Assembly: GCA_025937085.1 (NCBI GenBank)
Contig: JAICSC010000005.1
Span: forward strand, 1-34,190
Length of the DNA: 34,190 nt
Direction of reading: 5' to 3'
Origin: Nocardioides sp.
GTDB taxonomy: Bacteria; Actinomycetota; Actinomycetes; Propionibacteriales; Nocardioidaceae
The notes under the pieces are model-generated. The model had not been told where the DNA came from, ran no database searches, and worked only from the letters and a program-made list of their open reading frames with translations. Made by a program: the position numbers and the translations under genes. Every line of letters begins with the position of its first letter. Within the stretch, counting starts at the first letter, position 1. Shown in pieces: positions 17,987 to 26,107 of this stretch.

Positions 17987-18516
17987 CCCTGGCTCGGGCC
18001 GGACCAGTTCTTGTCCGGCCGCGGCACCGGACGCCCGGGCTGCTCGCCGCCGCGGGCATCGAGGTAGCTCTGCTTCGGCACCATCACCTTGCGGCGGAAG
18101 ATGCACACGACCGTGCCGTCCTGGTTGTAGCCGATGGTCTCGACGTGGACCACCCCGCGGTCGTCCTTGGACGTCGACTCCCGCTTGTCCAGCACCGTGG
18201 TCTCGGCGTACAGCGTGTCGCCGTGGTACGTCGGGGCGACGTGCCGCAGCGACTCGACCTCGAGGTTGGCGATGGCCTTGCCGGAGATGTCGGGCACGCT
18301 CATCCCGAGCACCAGCGAGTAGACGTAGTTGCCGACCACGACGTTCTTCCCGAACTGGGTCGTCTCCTCGGCGTAGTGCGCGTCCAGGTGCAGGGGGTGG
18401 TGGTTCATCGTGAGCAGGCAGAACAGGTGGTCGTCGTACTCGGTCACCGTCTTGCCGGGCCAGTGCTGGTACGTCGCCCCGACCTCGAACTCCTCATAGC
18501 TGCGGCCGAACTGCAT
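17983..18516 (-). CDS. MaoC family dehydratase
   Basis: FEVGATYQHWPGKTVTEYDDHLFCLLTMNHHPLHLDAHYAEETTQFGKNVVVGNYVYSLVLGMSV. Confidence 0.9.
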   Translation of the reverse strand: MQFGRSYEEFEVGATYQHWPGKTVTEYDDHLFCLLTMNHHPLHLDAHYAEETTQFGKNVVVGNYVYSLVLGMSVPDISGKAIANLEVESLRHVAPTYHGDTLYAETTVLDKRESTSKDDRGVVHVETIGYNQDGTVVCIFRRKVMVPKQSYLDARGGEQPGRPVPRPDKNWSGPSQG

Positions 18517-18599
18517 GCGCCTCATCCTGCCGCAGGGTCAGGGGCGACTCGACGGCCGAGCCAGTGGGATACCTCACCAGGCTGTGCCAGCATCGGGCC

Positions 18600-19457
18600 G
18601 TGGAGGTCCTCTGCTCCGGATACGGGCTGGTCGAGTCGCCGCGGTGGCACCAGGGGCGGCTGTGGTTCAGCGACTGGACGGGTGGGCGCATCGTGGCGGT
18701 CGACGACGCCGGGGCGACCGAGGTGGTCGTCGAGCACCGGTCACTCCCGATGTGCTTCGACTTCCTGCCCGACGGGCGGCTGGTCCTGGTCTCCAACCAG
18801 GAGCGGGCTCTGCTCACGCTCGAGGACGACGGCACGCTCGCGGCGTACGCCGACCTCGGGAGCCTGTCGGAGTTCGGCTGCAACGACATCGTGGTCGACG
18901 GACGCGGCAACGCCTACGTCAACAGCGGCAACTTCGACTTCGCCTCCGGACCTCCGCCGGGCGACGTGCAACCCGGTCTCGTCGGGGTCGTGACACCGGA
19001 CGGGGCGTCGCGCGTCGTGGCTGAGGACATCGCGTTCCCGAACGGGATGGCGGTGACCGCCGACGGCCTCACCCTGGTCGTCGCCGACTCCTACCGCCAC
19101 CATCTGCTCGGCTTCGACATCGCCGACGACGGATCGCTGTCCGGGCGACGGGTCTGGGCCGAGCTGGGTGACGACAACCCCGACGGCATCTGCCTGGACG
19201 CCTCGGGCGCGGCCTGGTACGCCGACGTCCCCCACCAGCACTGCGTCCGCGTCGCCGAGGGGGGCCAGGTCCTCCAGACCGTCGACCTCGACCGCGGCGG
19301 CTTCGCCTGCATGCTCGGCGGCACCGACGCGCCGTACCTCTACGCCGTCAGCGCCGTCTGGCCCGGCGTCGCTGGGCTGATGACGCACACCGACTGGGAC
19401 GGCCAAGCCCTGCGCGTCCCGGTCGAGGTGCCGGGCGCCGGCTGGCCGGCTCACTGA
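18600..19457 (+). CDS. SMP-30/gluconolactonase/LRE family protein
   Basis: GYGLVESPRWHQGRLWFSDWTGGRIVAVDDAG; IAFPNGMAVTADGLTLVVADSYRHHLLGFDI; GTG start. Confidence 0.9.
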   Translation: MEVLCSGYGLVESPRWHQGRLWFSDWTGGRIVAVDDAGATEVVVEHRSLPMCFDFLPDGRLVLVSNQERALLTLEDDGTLAAYADLGSLSEFGCNDIVVDGRGNAYVNSGNFDFASGPPPGDVQPGLVGVVTPDGASRVVAEDIAFPNGMAVTADGLTLVVADSYRHHLLGFDIADDGSLSGRRVWAELGDDNPDGICLDASGAAWYADVPHQHCVRVAEGGQVLQTVDLDRGGFACMLGGTDAPYLYAVSAVWPGVAGLMTHTDWDGQALRVPVEVPGAGWPAH

Positions 19458-19467
19458 CGAGACTGAA

Positions 19468-19524
19468 CTCAAGACGTCATACGAAGTGCGCCCCATAGGC
19501 CTCGTTTCGTATGACGTCGTTGAG
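19468..19524. terminator. inverted repeat between convergent genes; probable bidirectional terminator
   Basis: CTCAAGACGTCATACGAA (19468-19485) versus TTCGTATGACGTCGTTGAG (19506-19524), 20-nt loop. Confidence 0.65.
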
Positions 19525-19535
19525 GCTCCCCGAGC

Positions 19536-19727
19536 TCAGGAACCCCCGCCGCCGGCCTTCCGGCGGTGCATCTTCGGGCCGGCGCCTCCCCGGACCTCCG
19601 AGCCGTGCGCCTTCTCGCGCAGAGGCGCGTCCTCGTGGACGCCCTTCGCCTTGGCGTTCTTGCGGTCCAGGGCCTCCCGCATCTTGGCCTTCACGTCGTC
19701 GAGGTCGGGGTTCGGGTCCTGGCTCAT
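19536..19727 (-). CDS. DUF5302 domain-containing small protein
   Basis: MSQDPNPDLDDVKAKMREALDRKNAKAKGVHEDAPLREKAHGSEVRGGAGPKMHRRKAGGGGS. Confidence 0.85.
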   Translation of the reverse strand: MSQDPNPDLDDVKAKMREALDRKNAKAKGVHEDAPLREKAHGSEVRGGAGPKMHRRKAGGGGS

Positions 19728-19769
19728 GCCCTCCACCATGCCATCCACCCGGTGGCAGGGTCGAGCGGG

Positions 19770-20195
19770 TTACCGGACGGGCGCGGCCTGATCCGGCGCC
19801 TGCTGCTGCCCGGGCTGCTGGGAGACACCACCCTGGCTGTAGCCCAGCCGAGCCGCGGTCTCACGAGCCGCGTCGGTGACGGGTACCGCGACGACCGCGG
19901 TGCCGTACGCGCAGAGCTCGGTCCACGTCTCCCCCATCTCCGAGGTGTCGAAGCGCATCGCGACGATGGCGTTGGCGCCGCGGTTGCGGGCCTCGTCGAT
20001 CATCCGCCCCATCACCTCGTTGCGGCTGTTGACCAGGTTGGAGGTCATCCCCTTGAGCTCGCCGCCGACGAGCGACTTGAACCCCGCGCCCATCTGCGAG
20101 AACGCGTTGCGCGACCGCACCGTGAGTCCGAAGACCTCTCCGCACACCTGACGGATCTCCCACCCGGGGATGTCGTTCGATGTCACCACCAGCAT
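19770..20195 (-). CDS. YbjQ/UPF0145 family (heavy-metal-binding domain) protein
   Basis: MLVVTSNDIPGWEIRQVCGEVFGLTVRSRNAFSQMGAGFKSLVGGELKGMTSNLVNSRNEVMGRMIDEARNRGANAIVAMRFDT. Confidence 0.93.
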   Translation of the reverse strand: MLVVTSNDIPGWEIRQVCGEVFGLTVRSRNAFSQMGAGFKSLVGGELKGMTSNLVNSRNEVMGRMIDEARNRGANAIVAMRFDTSEMGETWTELCAYGTAVVAVPVTDAARETAARLGYSQGGVSQQPGQQQAPDQAAPVR

Positions 20196-20255
20196 GGGGC
20201 CTCCAAGGTCGCTCGTCGTACGCCGCTGTCACGGACGCAGGCACAGCGTAGGTGG

Positions 20256-21299
20256 TCACTCCCAGGTGACGGGCACGCCATGCGGTGCCATCCGGCCGAG
20301 GTATGTGCGCTCACCTCCGTCGGGCCACGCCTCGGCGCACACCCAGAGCTCATGCTCGGCCCCAGGCGTACGTCGCGTGGGCTCGGCGAACAGATGGACC
20401 AGCGGCGAGTCGTCGGTCGCCGTCGCCCCCAGTGCAGCCAGCCGTGCCGCGACCCGCTCCTGCTGGTCGCGCGGGACGTACTGCCACATCACGCTGTGCC
20501 AGAGCACGGTCATCGCGCCCGGCACGAGGGTGAGCCGTTCGGCGTACGACGCGGCGTCCGCCTGCTCGACCTGCACCGGACGGGTGCGCGCCAGCTCGAT
20601 CGCACCCGCGAGGCGTGCCTGGCGCTCGGTCATGTCCGGCCAGACGTAGGAGGTCAGGGTCAGCCGACCGTCCTCGCTGGTGACATCGATCGGATGCACG
20701 TCGCAGCCGCCGCGATCGACGACGGTCAGGCCCTGCCCGAGGGGCAGGGCTGCGCCCTTCCACGCCCCCTCGAGCGCGACCGGGCTCTGCGGATCCCCCC
20801 ATGCCCCGCCTGCGTCGTCGGTGCAACGGAACCGGTCGGCCCGGAGGTTGAGCCCGCCGCTCGCCCCGATCTCGAACAACCGCACCGGCAGCGGCCATCG
20901 CGCCCGCATGCGGATGAGGCCACCGAGCAGTGCTGCCGATCGGCCGACCTCGTTGGTCTGCGGCGCGCGGTCCAGGAGCGGGCGGACGTCGTCGTACCGC
21001 CGGTCCAGGAAGTCCACGACCGCCGAGACGCCCTCCGAGACCCATGCACCACCTGCGGTCGGGTAGAACGCCGCCAGCTCACCCGCCTGCCCGGCCAGGA
21101 CGAGCCGGTGGACACTCCCGGCCAGGCGAAGTGCGAGCCCGGACGGCCCGGGGTCGTCCTCGTGCCCCTCCAACACCCTCGCGGTCGGACCTCCCGCCGC
21201 CACGTCGTCGGCCAACGCCGCCAGGAGCTCGCCGTACATCGGCGACCCGAGGGCGTCGCACGCCTCGGCCTGGGTCCGGAGCGCGGCGACGAGGTCCAT
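20256..21299 (-). CDS. DUF2332 domain-containing protein
   Basis: PLPVRLFEIGASGGLNLRADRF; PIDVTSEDGRLTLTSYVWPDMTERQARLAGAIELAR. Confidence 0.88.
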   Translation of the reverse strand: MDLVAALRTQAEACDALGSPMYGELLAALADDVAAGGPTARVLEGHEDDPGPSGLALRLAGSVHRLVLAGQAGELAAFYPTAGGAWVSEGVSAVVDFLDRRYDDVRPLLDRAPQTNEVGRSAALLGGLIRMRARWPLPVRLFEIGASGGLNLRADRFRCTDDAGGAWGDPQSPVALEGAWKGAALPLGQGLTVVDRGGCDVHPIDVTSEDGRLTLTSYVWPDMTERQARLAGAIELARTRPVQVEQADAASYAERLTLVPGAMTVLWHSVMWQYVPRDQQERVAARLAALGATATDDSPLVHLFAEPTRRTPGAEHELWVCAEAWPDGGERTYLGRMAPHGVPVTWE

Positions 21300-21303
21300 C
21301 CGG

Positions 21304-22536
21304 TCAGGCCTTCAGGGCGTAGTCCTCGAGCAGTCGCCGGCCGATGATCATCCGCTGGATGTCGGCGGTGCCCTCGCCGATCAGCAGCATCGGGGCCTCG
21401 CGGTACAGCCGCTCGATCTCGTACTCCTTGGAGAAGCCGTAGCCACCGTGGATGCGGAACGAGTCCTCGACCACCTGGGCGCAGTACTCCGAGGCGAGGT
21501 ACTTGGCCATCCCGGCCTCGAGGTCGTTGCGCTCGCCCTTGTCCTTCAGCCGGGCGGCCTTGACGACCAACGCGTGCGCGGCCTCGATCTTGGTCGCCAT
21601 CTCCGCCAGCCGGAACAGCACGGCCTGGTGGTCGGCGATCCGCTTGCCGAAGGTGTGGCGCTGCTGGGCGTAGGCCACACCCAGCTCGAAGGCCCGGTTC
21701 GCGACGCCGCAGCCGCGGGCGGCGACGTTGACGCGGCCGACCTCGACGCCGTCCATCATCTGGTAGAAGCCCTTGCCCGGCTCGCCGCCCAGGATCTGGT
21801 CGGCGGAGATTCGATGCCCTTCGAAGACCAGCTCCGTGGTGTCGACGCCCTTGTAGCCCATCTTCTCGATCTTGCCGGGCACCGTCACGCCCTGGGCGGT
21901 CTCCCCGAAGCCCTCCTGCTTCTCCACCAGGAAGGTCGTCATGTTCTTGTAGACGCTGTCGGCACCCTCGTCGGTCTTGACCAGGACGGCCACCAGGTTG
22001 GCCGAGCCGCCGTTGGTCACCCACATCTTCTGACCGTCGATCACGTACGTCGTGCCGTCCCCGTCGTCCATCTGTCCGCCGTCCGCCTCCGCGTCGAGCA
22101 CCGCCTTCGTCGTGATCGCGCTGACGTCGGAACCGCATCCCGGCTCGCTCATCGAGAAGGCACCACGGATCTCGCCGGTGGCCATCTTCGGCAGGTACTT
22201 CCGCTTCTGCTCATCGGTGCCGTGCTGAAGGAGCATGTAGGCGACGATGAAGTGGGTGTTGATGATGCCGCTGACGCTCATCCAGCCGCGGGAGATCTCC
22301 TCGACCGCGAGCGCGTAGGTCAGCAGCGACTCGCCCAGCCCGTCGTACTCCTCGGGGATCGTCAGCCCGAAGATGCCGAGCTCCTTCATCCCCTCCACGA
22401 TCTGGGTGGGGTACTCGTCGCGGTGCTCGAGCTCGGTCGCGACCGGGAGGATCTCGCGCTCGACGAACCCGCGGACCGCCTTGAGGATCTCGGACTGGTC
22501 GTCGGTGAGACCGTCGGTCTGGCACAGGCGACCCAT
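21304..22536 (-). CDS. acyl-CoA dehydrogenase family protein
   Basis: IRGAFSMSEPGCGSDVSAITTKAV; FGKRIADHQAVLFRLAEMATKIEAAHALV; GGYGFSKEYEIERLYREAPMLLIGEGTADIQRMII. Confidence 0.95.
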   Translation of the reverse strand: MGRLCQTDGLTDDQSEILKAVRGFVEREILPVATELEHRDEYPTQIVEGMKELGIFGLTIPEEYDGLGESLLTYALAVEEISRGWMSVSGIINTHFIVAYMLLQHGTDEQKRKYLPKMATGEIRGAFSMSEPGCGSDVSAITTKAVLDAEADGGQMDDGDGTTYVIDGQKMWVTNGGSANLVAVLVKTDEGADSVYKNMTTFLVEKQEGFGETAQGVTVPGKIEKMGYKGVDTTELVFEGHRISADQILGGEPGKGFYQMMDGVEVGRVNVAARGCGVANRAFELGVAYAQQRHTFGKRIADHQAVLFRLAEMATKIEAAHALVVKAARLKDKGERNDLEAGMAKYLASEYCAQVVEDSFRIHGGYGFSKEYEIERLYREAPMLLIGEGTADIQRMIIGRRLLEDYALKA

Positions 22537-22568
22537 GGTGGCTCCTTCCGGTGGGGGCCCCGCGCACG

Positions 22569-24728
22569 CTACCCGGAGCGGCCGCCGTCCGGCGCGTGTC
22601 CGCCTGTGGCATCGACCACTCCCATCCGTCGCGCCAGCGACGCGGCCAGATAGGTGGCGTACTCCGGGGTGACATGCTCCTTGTCGCGCAGCGTGATCAT
22701 GCCGCCGACGACGGACGGACACATCCCGCCATGGCAGAACCACCGCATCGCGCCCACGAACCGCACGCCCTGGTCCTGCGCCGCTGCCCGGAACGCCATC
22801 TGGACCCGGTGCGCCCCACCCCGCCGGTGGAAGAGACAGTCGCCGAGATCCACCCCACCGCGCGTCGACAGGCAGACGCCCGGTTCGCGCGGCAGCAGCG
22901 GTGTGTCACCGAGGACCACGACGTGCCCAGCGTCCGCCGACAGCTGCCGCAGCATCTCGCCGACCCCGGACCGGGTGGCCTCGAGGTACGCCGTGCGGTC
23001 GCTGTCGTGGAGTCCGATGCGGGTGCCGTCGGGCAGCTCGACCGGGGAGGCGCCGCGGGAGGAGACCACGACCCAGTCGGGGTGCAGGTCGGCGATGGTC
23101 GTCATCGCCCACTGCTTGAACGCCTGGCAGGCGTCCCACGCCCGACCGGTGGCGGTGTCGACCTGGTCGTACGACGAGACCGAGCAGCCGCTGTAGACCA
23201 GGGTGTAGACCCGGTACCCGTCGCGACGCCCGATCTCGTCGAGCGCCGGCGACCAGGCGCGGGCGTGGGAATCCCCGAACACCACGATGCTCCGGTGCGC
23301 CGAGGGGTCGCCGGCCGGGCACAGGCGCGTCGTACCGGTGCGATAGTCGCAGTCACCGAGCGGGGCGGTGTCCTTGCGGATCCCCAGCAGCGACGGGGTG
23401 AGCCGGCTCGGCACCGCCTGGTGCTCCTGGGCGGCCAGGACGGACGCCTCCACCAGCGCGACCTTCGGGTTGCCGCTGAGGTGGTCGCCCTTGAAGTCGC
23501 TGGTGGTGATGGCCGGGTTGTCCCCGCCGCCGCCGAGCTGCTGGTCGACGTAGCCGCGGCCGACACCGGCGACGCCGAGGACGAGCACCAGGGTCGCCGG
23601 GTAGAGGAGCAGCGCCCGGCTCGGGCGTCGCCAGGTGACTCCGCGGCGGAACGGCGTCTCCACCCAGCGGTAGGTCGCCGCGCTGAGGACGAAGGTGAGC
23701 ACCAGCAGCGCGACCAGCGTGAGATGGGGCAAGGGGCGGCGGTGCCAGTGGGCCTCCGCCAGCACCAGGACCGGCCAGTGCCAGAGGTACAGCGAGTACG
23801 ACCAGTCCCCGACGACCTGTGCCGGGCGCAGTGACAGGAGGCGCCGAACCGCTGAGGGGCCGCAGGCCCCGGAGACGATCAGCAGCGCGGCTCCCGCGAT
23901 CGGCAGGGCGATCGCGTAGCCCGGGACCTGGGTGTGGGCGGTGAAGGCGAGGACCGATACCGCGATCGCGGCCAGACCCACGAGCGACAACCCCTCGGTC
24001 GCGATGCGTGGGAGTGCCCAGGTACGTCGTGACAGCACCACCGCGACGGCGCTGCCCGCGCCGAGCTCCCAGGCCCGGGCGGCCGTCGAGAAGTAGGCGG
24101 CGGTCGGGTCGTGGTAGGTGAACCACACGGAGTAGGCGAGCGACGCGGTCGACAGCAGCACGATCGTGGCGAGGACGAGCCACCAGATGCGGGTGGACCG
24201 CCGCCGGTGTGCCAGCCAGACGCAGCCCAGCAGCACCAGTGGCCAGACCAGGTAGTACTGCTCCTCGACGGCCAGCGACCAGTAGTGCTGGAGCGGCGAC
24301 TGACCCTGACCCTGCGCGAAGTAGTCGGTCGCGACCGACGAGAAGCGGAGGTTGGCGGCGAAGAGCGACGCCCAGGTGGCGTCCTTGACCACCTCGAGGG
24401 CCCGGAGCAGCGGCAGTACCACCAGCGAGCCCACCACCGTGACGACCAGGATCACCGAGGCGGCGGGCAGGATCCGCCGGGCCCGCCGCGCGTAGAACCC
24501 GGCCAGCGAGATGTGCTGGTCGCGTTGTGCCTCGCGCAGCAGCAGCGTGGTGATCAGGAAGCCCGAGATGACGAAGAAGACGTCGACACCGACGTACCCG
24601 CCGGACAGGGTCGTGAACCCGGCATGGTCGACCATCACGATCCCGACCGCGAGCGCGCGCAGCCCCTGGATGTCGGGCCGGAAGCCGCCTACGCCGCGCG
24701 TCGGTGTGGCGGCCGTGGTGGACGACAT
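22569..24728 (-). CDS. acyltransferase-3 (OafA/YrhL-like) with C-terminal SGNH domain
   Basis: FRPDIQGLRALAVGIVMVDHAG...GGYVGVDVFFVISGFLITTLLL; SIVVFGDSHARAWSPALDEIG; true start MSSTTAATP at 24728. Confidence 0.93.
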   Translation of the reverse strand: MSSTTAATPTRGVGGFRPDIQGLRALAVGIVMVDHAGFTTLSGGYVGVDVFFVISGFLITTLLLREAQRDQHISLAGFYARRARRILPAASVILVVTVVGSLVVLPLLRALEVVKDATWASLFAANLRFSSVATDYFAQGQGQSPLQHYWSLAVEEQYYLVWPLVLLGCVWLAHRRRSTRIWWLVLATIVLLSTASLAYSVWFTYHDPTAAYFSTAARAWELGAGSAVAVVLSRRTWALPRIATEGLSLVGLAAIAVSVLAFTAHTQVPGYAIALPIAGAALLIVSGACGPSAVRRLLSLRPAQVVGDWSYSLYLWHWPVLVLAEAHWHRRPLPHLTLVALLVLTFVLSAATYRWVETPFRRGVTWRRPSRALLLYPATLVLVLGVAGVGRGYVDQQLGGGGDNPAITTSDFKGDHLSGNPKVALVEASVLAAQEHQAVPSRLTPSLLGIRKDTAPLGDCDYRTGTTRLCPAGDPSAHRSIVVFGDSHARAWSPALDEIGRRDGYRVYTLVYSGCSVSSYDQVDTATGRAWDACQAFKQWAMTTIADLHPDWVVVSSRGASPVELPDGTRIGLHDSDRTAYLEATRSGVGEMLRQLSADAGHVVVLGDTPLLPREPGVCLSTRGGVDLGDCLFHRRGGAHRVQMAFRAAAQDQGVRFVGAMRWFCHGGMCPSVVGGMITLRDKEHVTPEYATYLAASLARRMGVVDATGGHAPDGGRSG

Positions 24729-24857
24729 GGCGGGTTTTCCCTCGTGAGACTGTGGCGGACGGGCCACGGGTGGCACATGGTGTACGCCGACCACCCGCGA
24801 GCCGGGCACTCCCGGGAACGATGTGTCGCTCACCGGAGCCGCGGTTATCCTACTGAG

Positions 24858-25955
24858 ATGTCCGCCCCTCCCCCGAAACCGCGGCATCGCGAGTCGCGGC
24901 AGGCATGGGGGCCGTGGTGGCTCCCGGCGGTCGCCGTCGTCGTTCTCCTGACCGGCATGGGGGTGCTCCTCGGAACCGTGCGCGGCGACGGGACCGCAGG
25001 CCTGGGCCGGGTGGCGAATGCCGACGGCGGCACGACGGCACGTGGGGCCGATCGTCCGGCCGACACGGCCTCGGGACCGGCCACGAGGTCGAGCAAGGTC
25101 TCGCGCAGCAACCCCCGCCCGGCGCCGTACCACGTGGTCAGCGGTGCGGTGATCCGGCACAAGACGGCCGCTCAGCTGCGCGCCGAGCGGGCGCTGCTGA
25201 TCGCCTCCCGGTCGTTCTCGGTCACGATCGGGACGTTCAACGTGCTGGGCAGCAACCACACGGCTCGCGGGGGTGACCACCCTCGCTACCCGAGCGCAGG
25301 AGTCCGCTCGGTGGGTGCGGCGAACCTGATCCGCCGGCACGGGGTGGACGTGCTGGGCGCCCAGGAGCTCAAGCCCGACCAGCTCAACGCGCTGAAGCGG
25401 ATGACCGGGATGGCGGCCTGGCCGGACTTCGGCTTCGGGTCGCGCAACACCGACGACAACATCCTCTACGACCCCTCGAAGTTCGAGTTCGTCTCGGGCA
25501 CCAGCTTCTCGCTCCGGTTCATGAACGCCGTCCGGCCGCAGACGGTCCTGCTGCTGCGCGACCGGGCCACCGGTCGCGAGGCGTACTTCGTCAACATGCA
25601 TGCCTCCGCGGTGACCGCGCCGCGGTACGCCGCCTCCCGCAACGCCGGCCATCTGCTCGCTGCGGCCGAGATCAACAAGCTCAGGGCCGCGAACCCCGGG
25701 ATCCCGATCTTCCTCACCGGCGACATGAACGACCGGGCCGGCTTCTTCTGCCGGTTCGTGCCGCGCACCGGCATGGTGGCCGCGGTCGGTGGCAACGACA
25801 CGGGCGGCTGCCATCCCGCGCCGCATCTCGCCGTCGACTGGATCCTCGGCACCCCGGACGTGACGTTCTCGAACTACTGGGAGGACCGCAGTCCGATCGG
25901 GCGGGTCAGCGACCACTTCTTCGTCAGTGCGGTCGCCCACGTGCCCGGTCGCTGA
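24858..25955 (+). CDS. exported endonuclease/exonuclease/phosphatase (EEP) family protein
   Basis: N-terminal TM anchor; IGTFNVLGSN, GAQELKPDQ, FLTGDMNDR, VDWILG, RVSDHFFV catalytic-type motifs. Confidence 0.87.
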   Translation: MSAPPPKPRHRESRQAWGPWWLPAVAVVVLLTGMGVLLGTVRGDGTAGLGRVANADGGTTARGADRPADTASGPATRSSKVSRSNPRPAPYHVVSGAVIRHKTAAQLRAERALLIASRSFSVTIGTFNVLGSNHTARGGDHPRYPSAGVRSVGAANLIRRHGVDVLGAQELKPDQLNALKRMTGMAAWPDFGFGSRNTDDNILYDPSKFEFVSGTSFSLRFMNAVRPQTVLLLRDRATGREAYFVNMHASAVTAPRYAASRNAGHLLAAAEINKLRAANPGIPIFLTGDMNDRAGFFCRFVPRTGMVAAVGGNDTGGCHPAPHLAVDWILGTPDVTFSNYWEDRSPIGRVSDHFFVSAVAHVPGR

Positions 25956-26005
25956 GCAGCAGGTGGAAATCGGTGGATGCAGGCTGAGCTCCCGAGCCCG
26001 GTCGA

Positions 26006-26025
26006 GAACTACAGATCTGTAGTTC
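26006..26025. promoter_or_regulatory. 20-bp perfect palindrome, candidate operator
   Basis: GAACTACAGATCTGTAGTTC, AT-rich in a GC-rich background, 82 bp upstream of the next ATG. Confidence 0.5.
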
Positions 26026-26107
26026 ATCGGAACCGGTTGCCGCCCCCCAGTGTGACTGGTGTGATTGCTGGGAATTGACCCCCCGTCACGTCCAGGAGCG
26101 CCCCGTC

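Noticed and set aside
16763-18106. 447-aa minus-strand ORF rich in His/Arg/Asp
   Set aside because: Antisense to the MFS transporter; composition is an artefact of the opposite frame.
19566-21347. 593-aa plus-strand ORF
   Set aside because: Antisense to DUF5302, YbjQ and DUF2332 genes with recognisable families; shadow ORF.
24814-24847. ECF sigma promoter GGGAAC...CGGTTA upstream of the first EEP gene
   Set aside because: Spacing is 22 nt or more, too long for the usual 16-18 nt ECF arrangement.
22569-26027. 1152-aa minus-strand ORF
   Set aside because: Real start of the acyltransferase is at 24728; upstream extension is antisense to the EEP gene.
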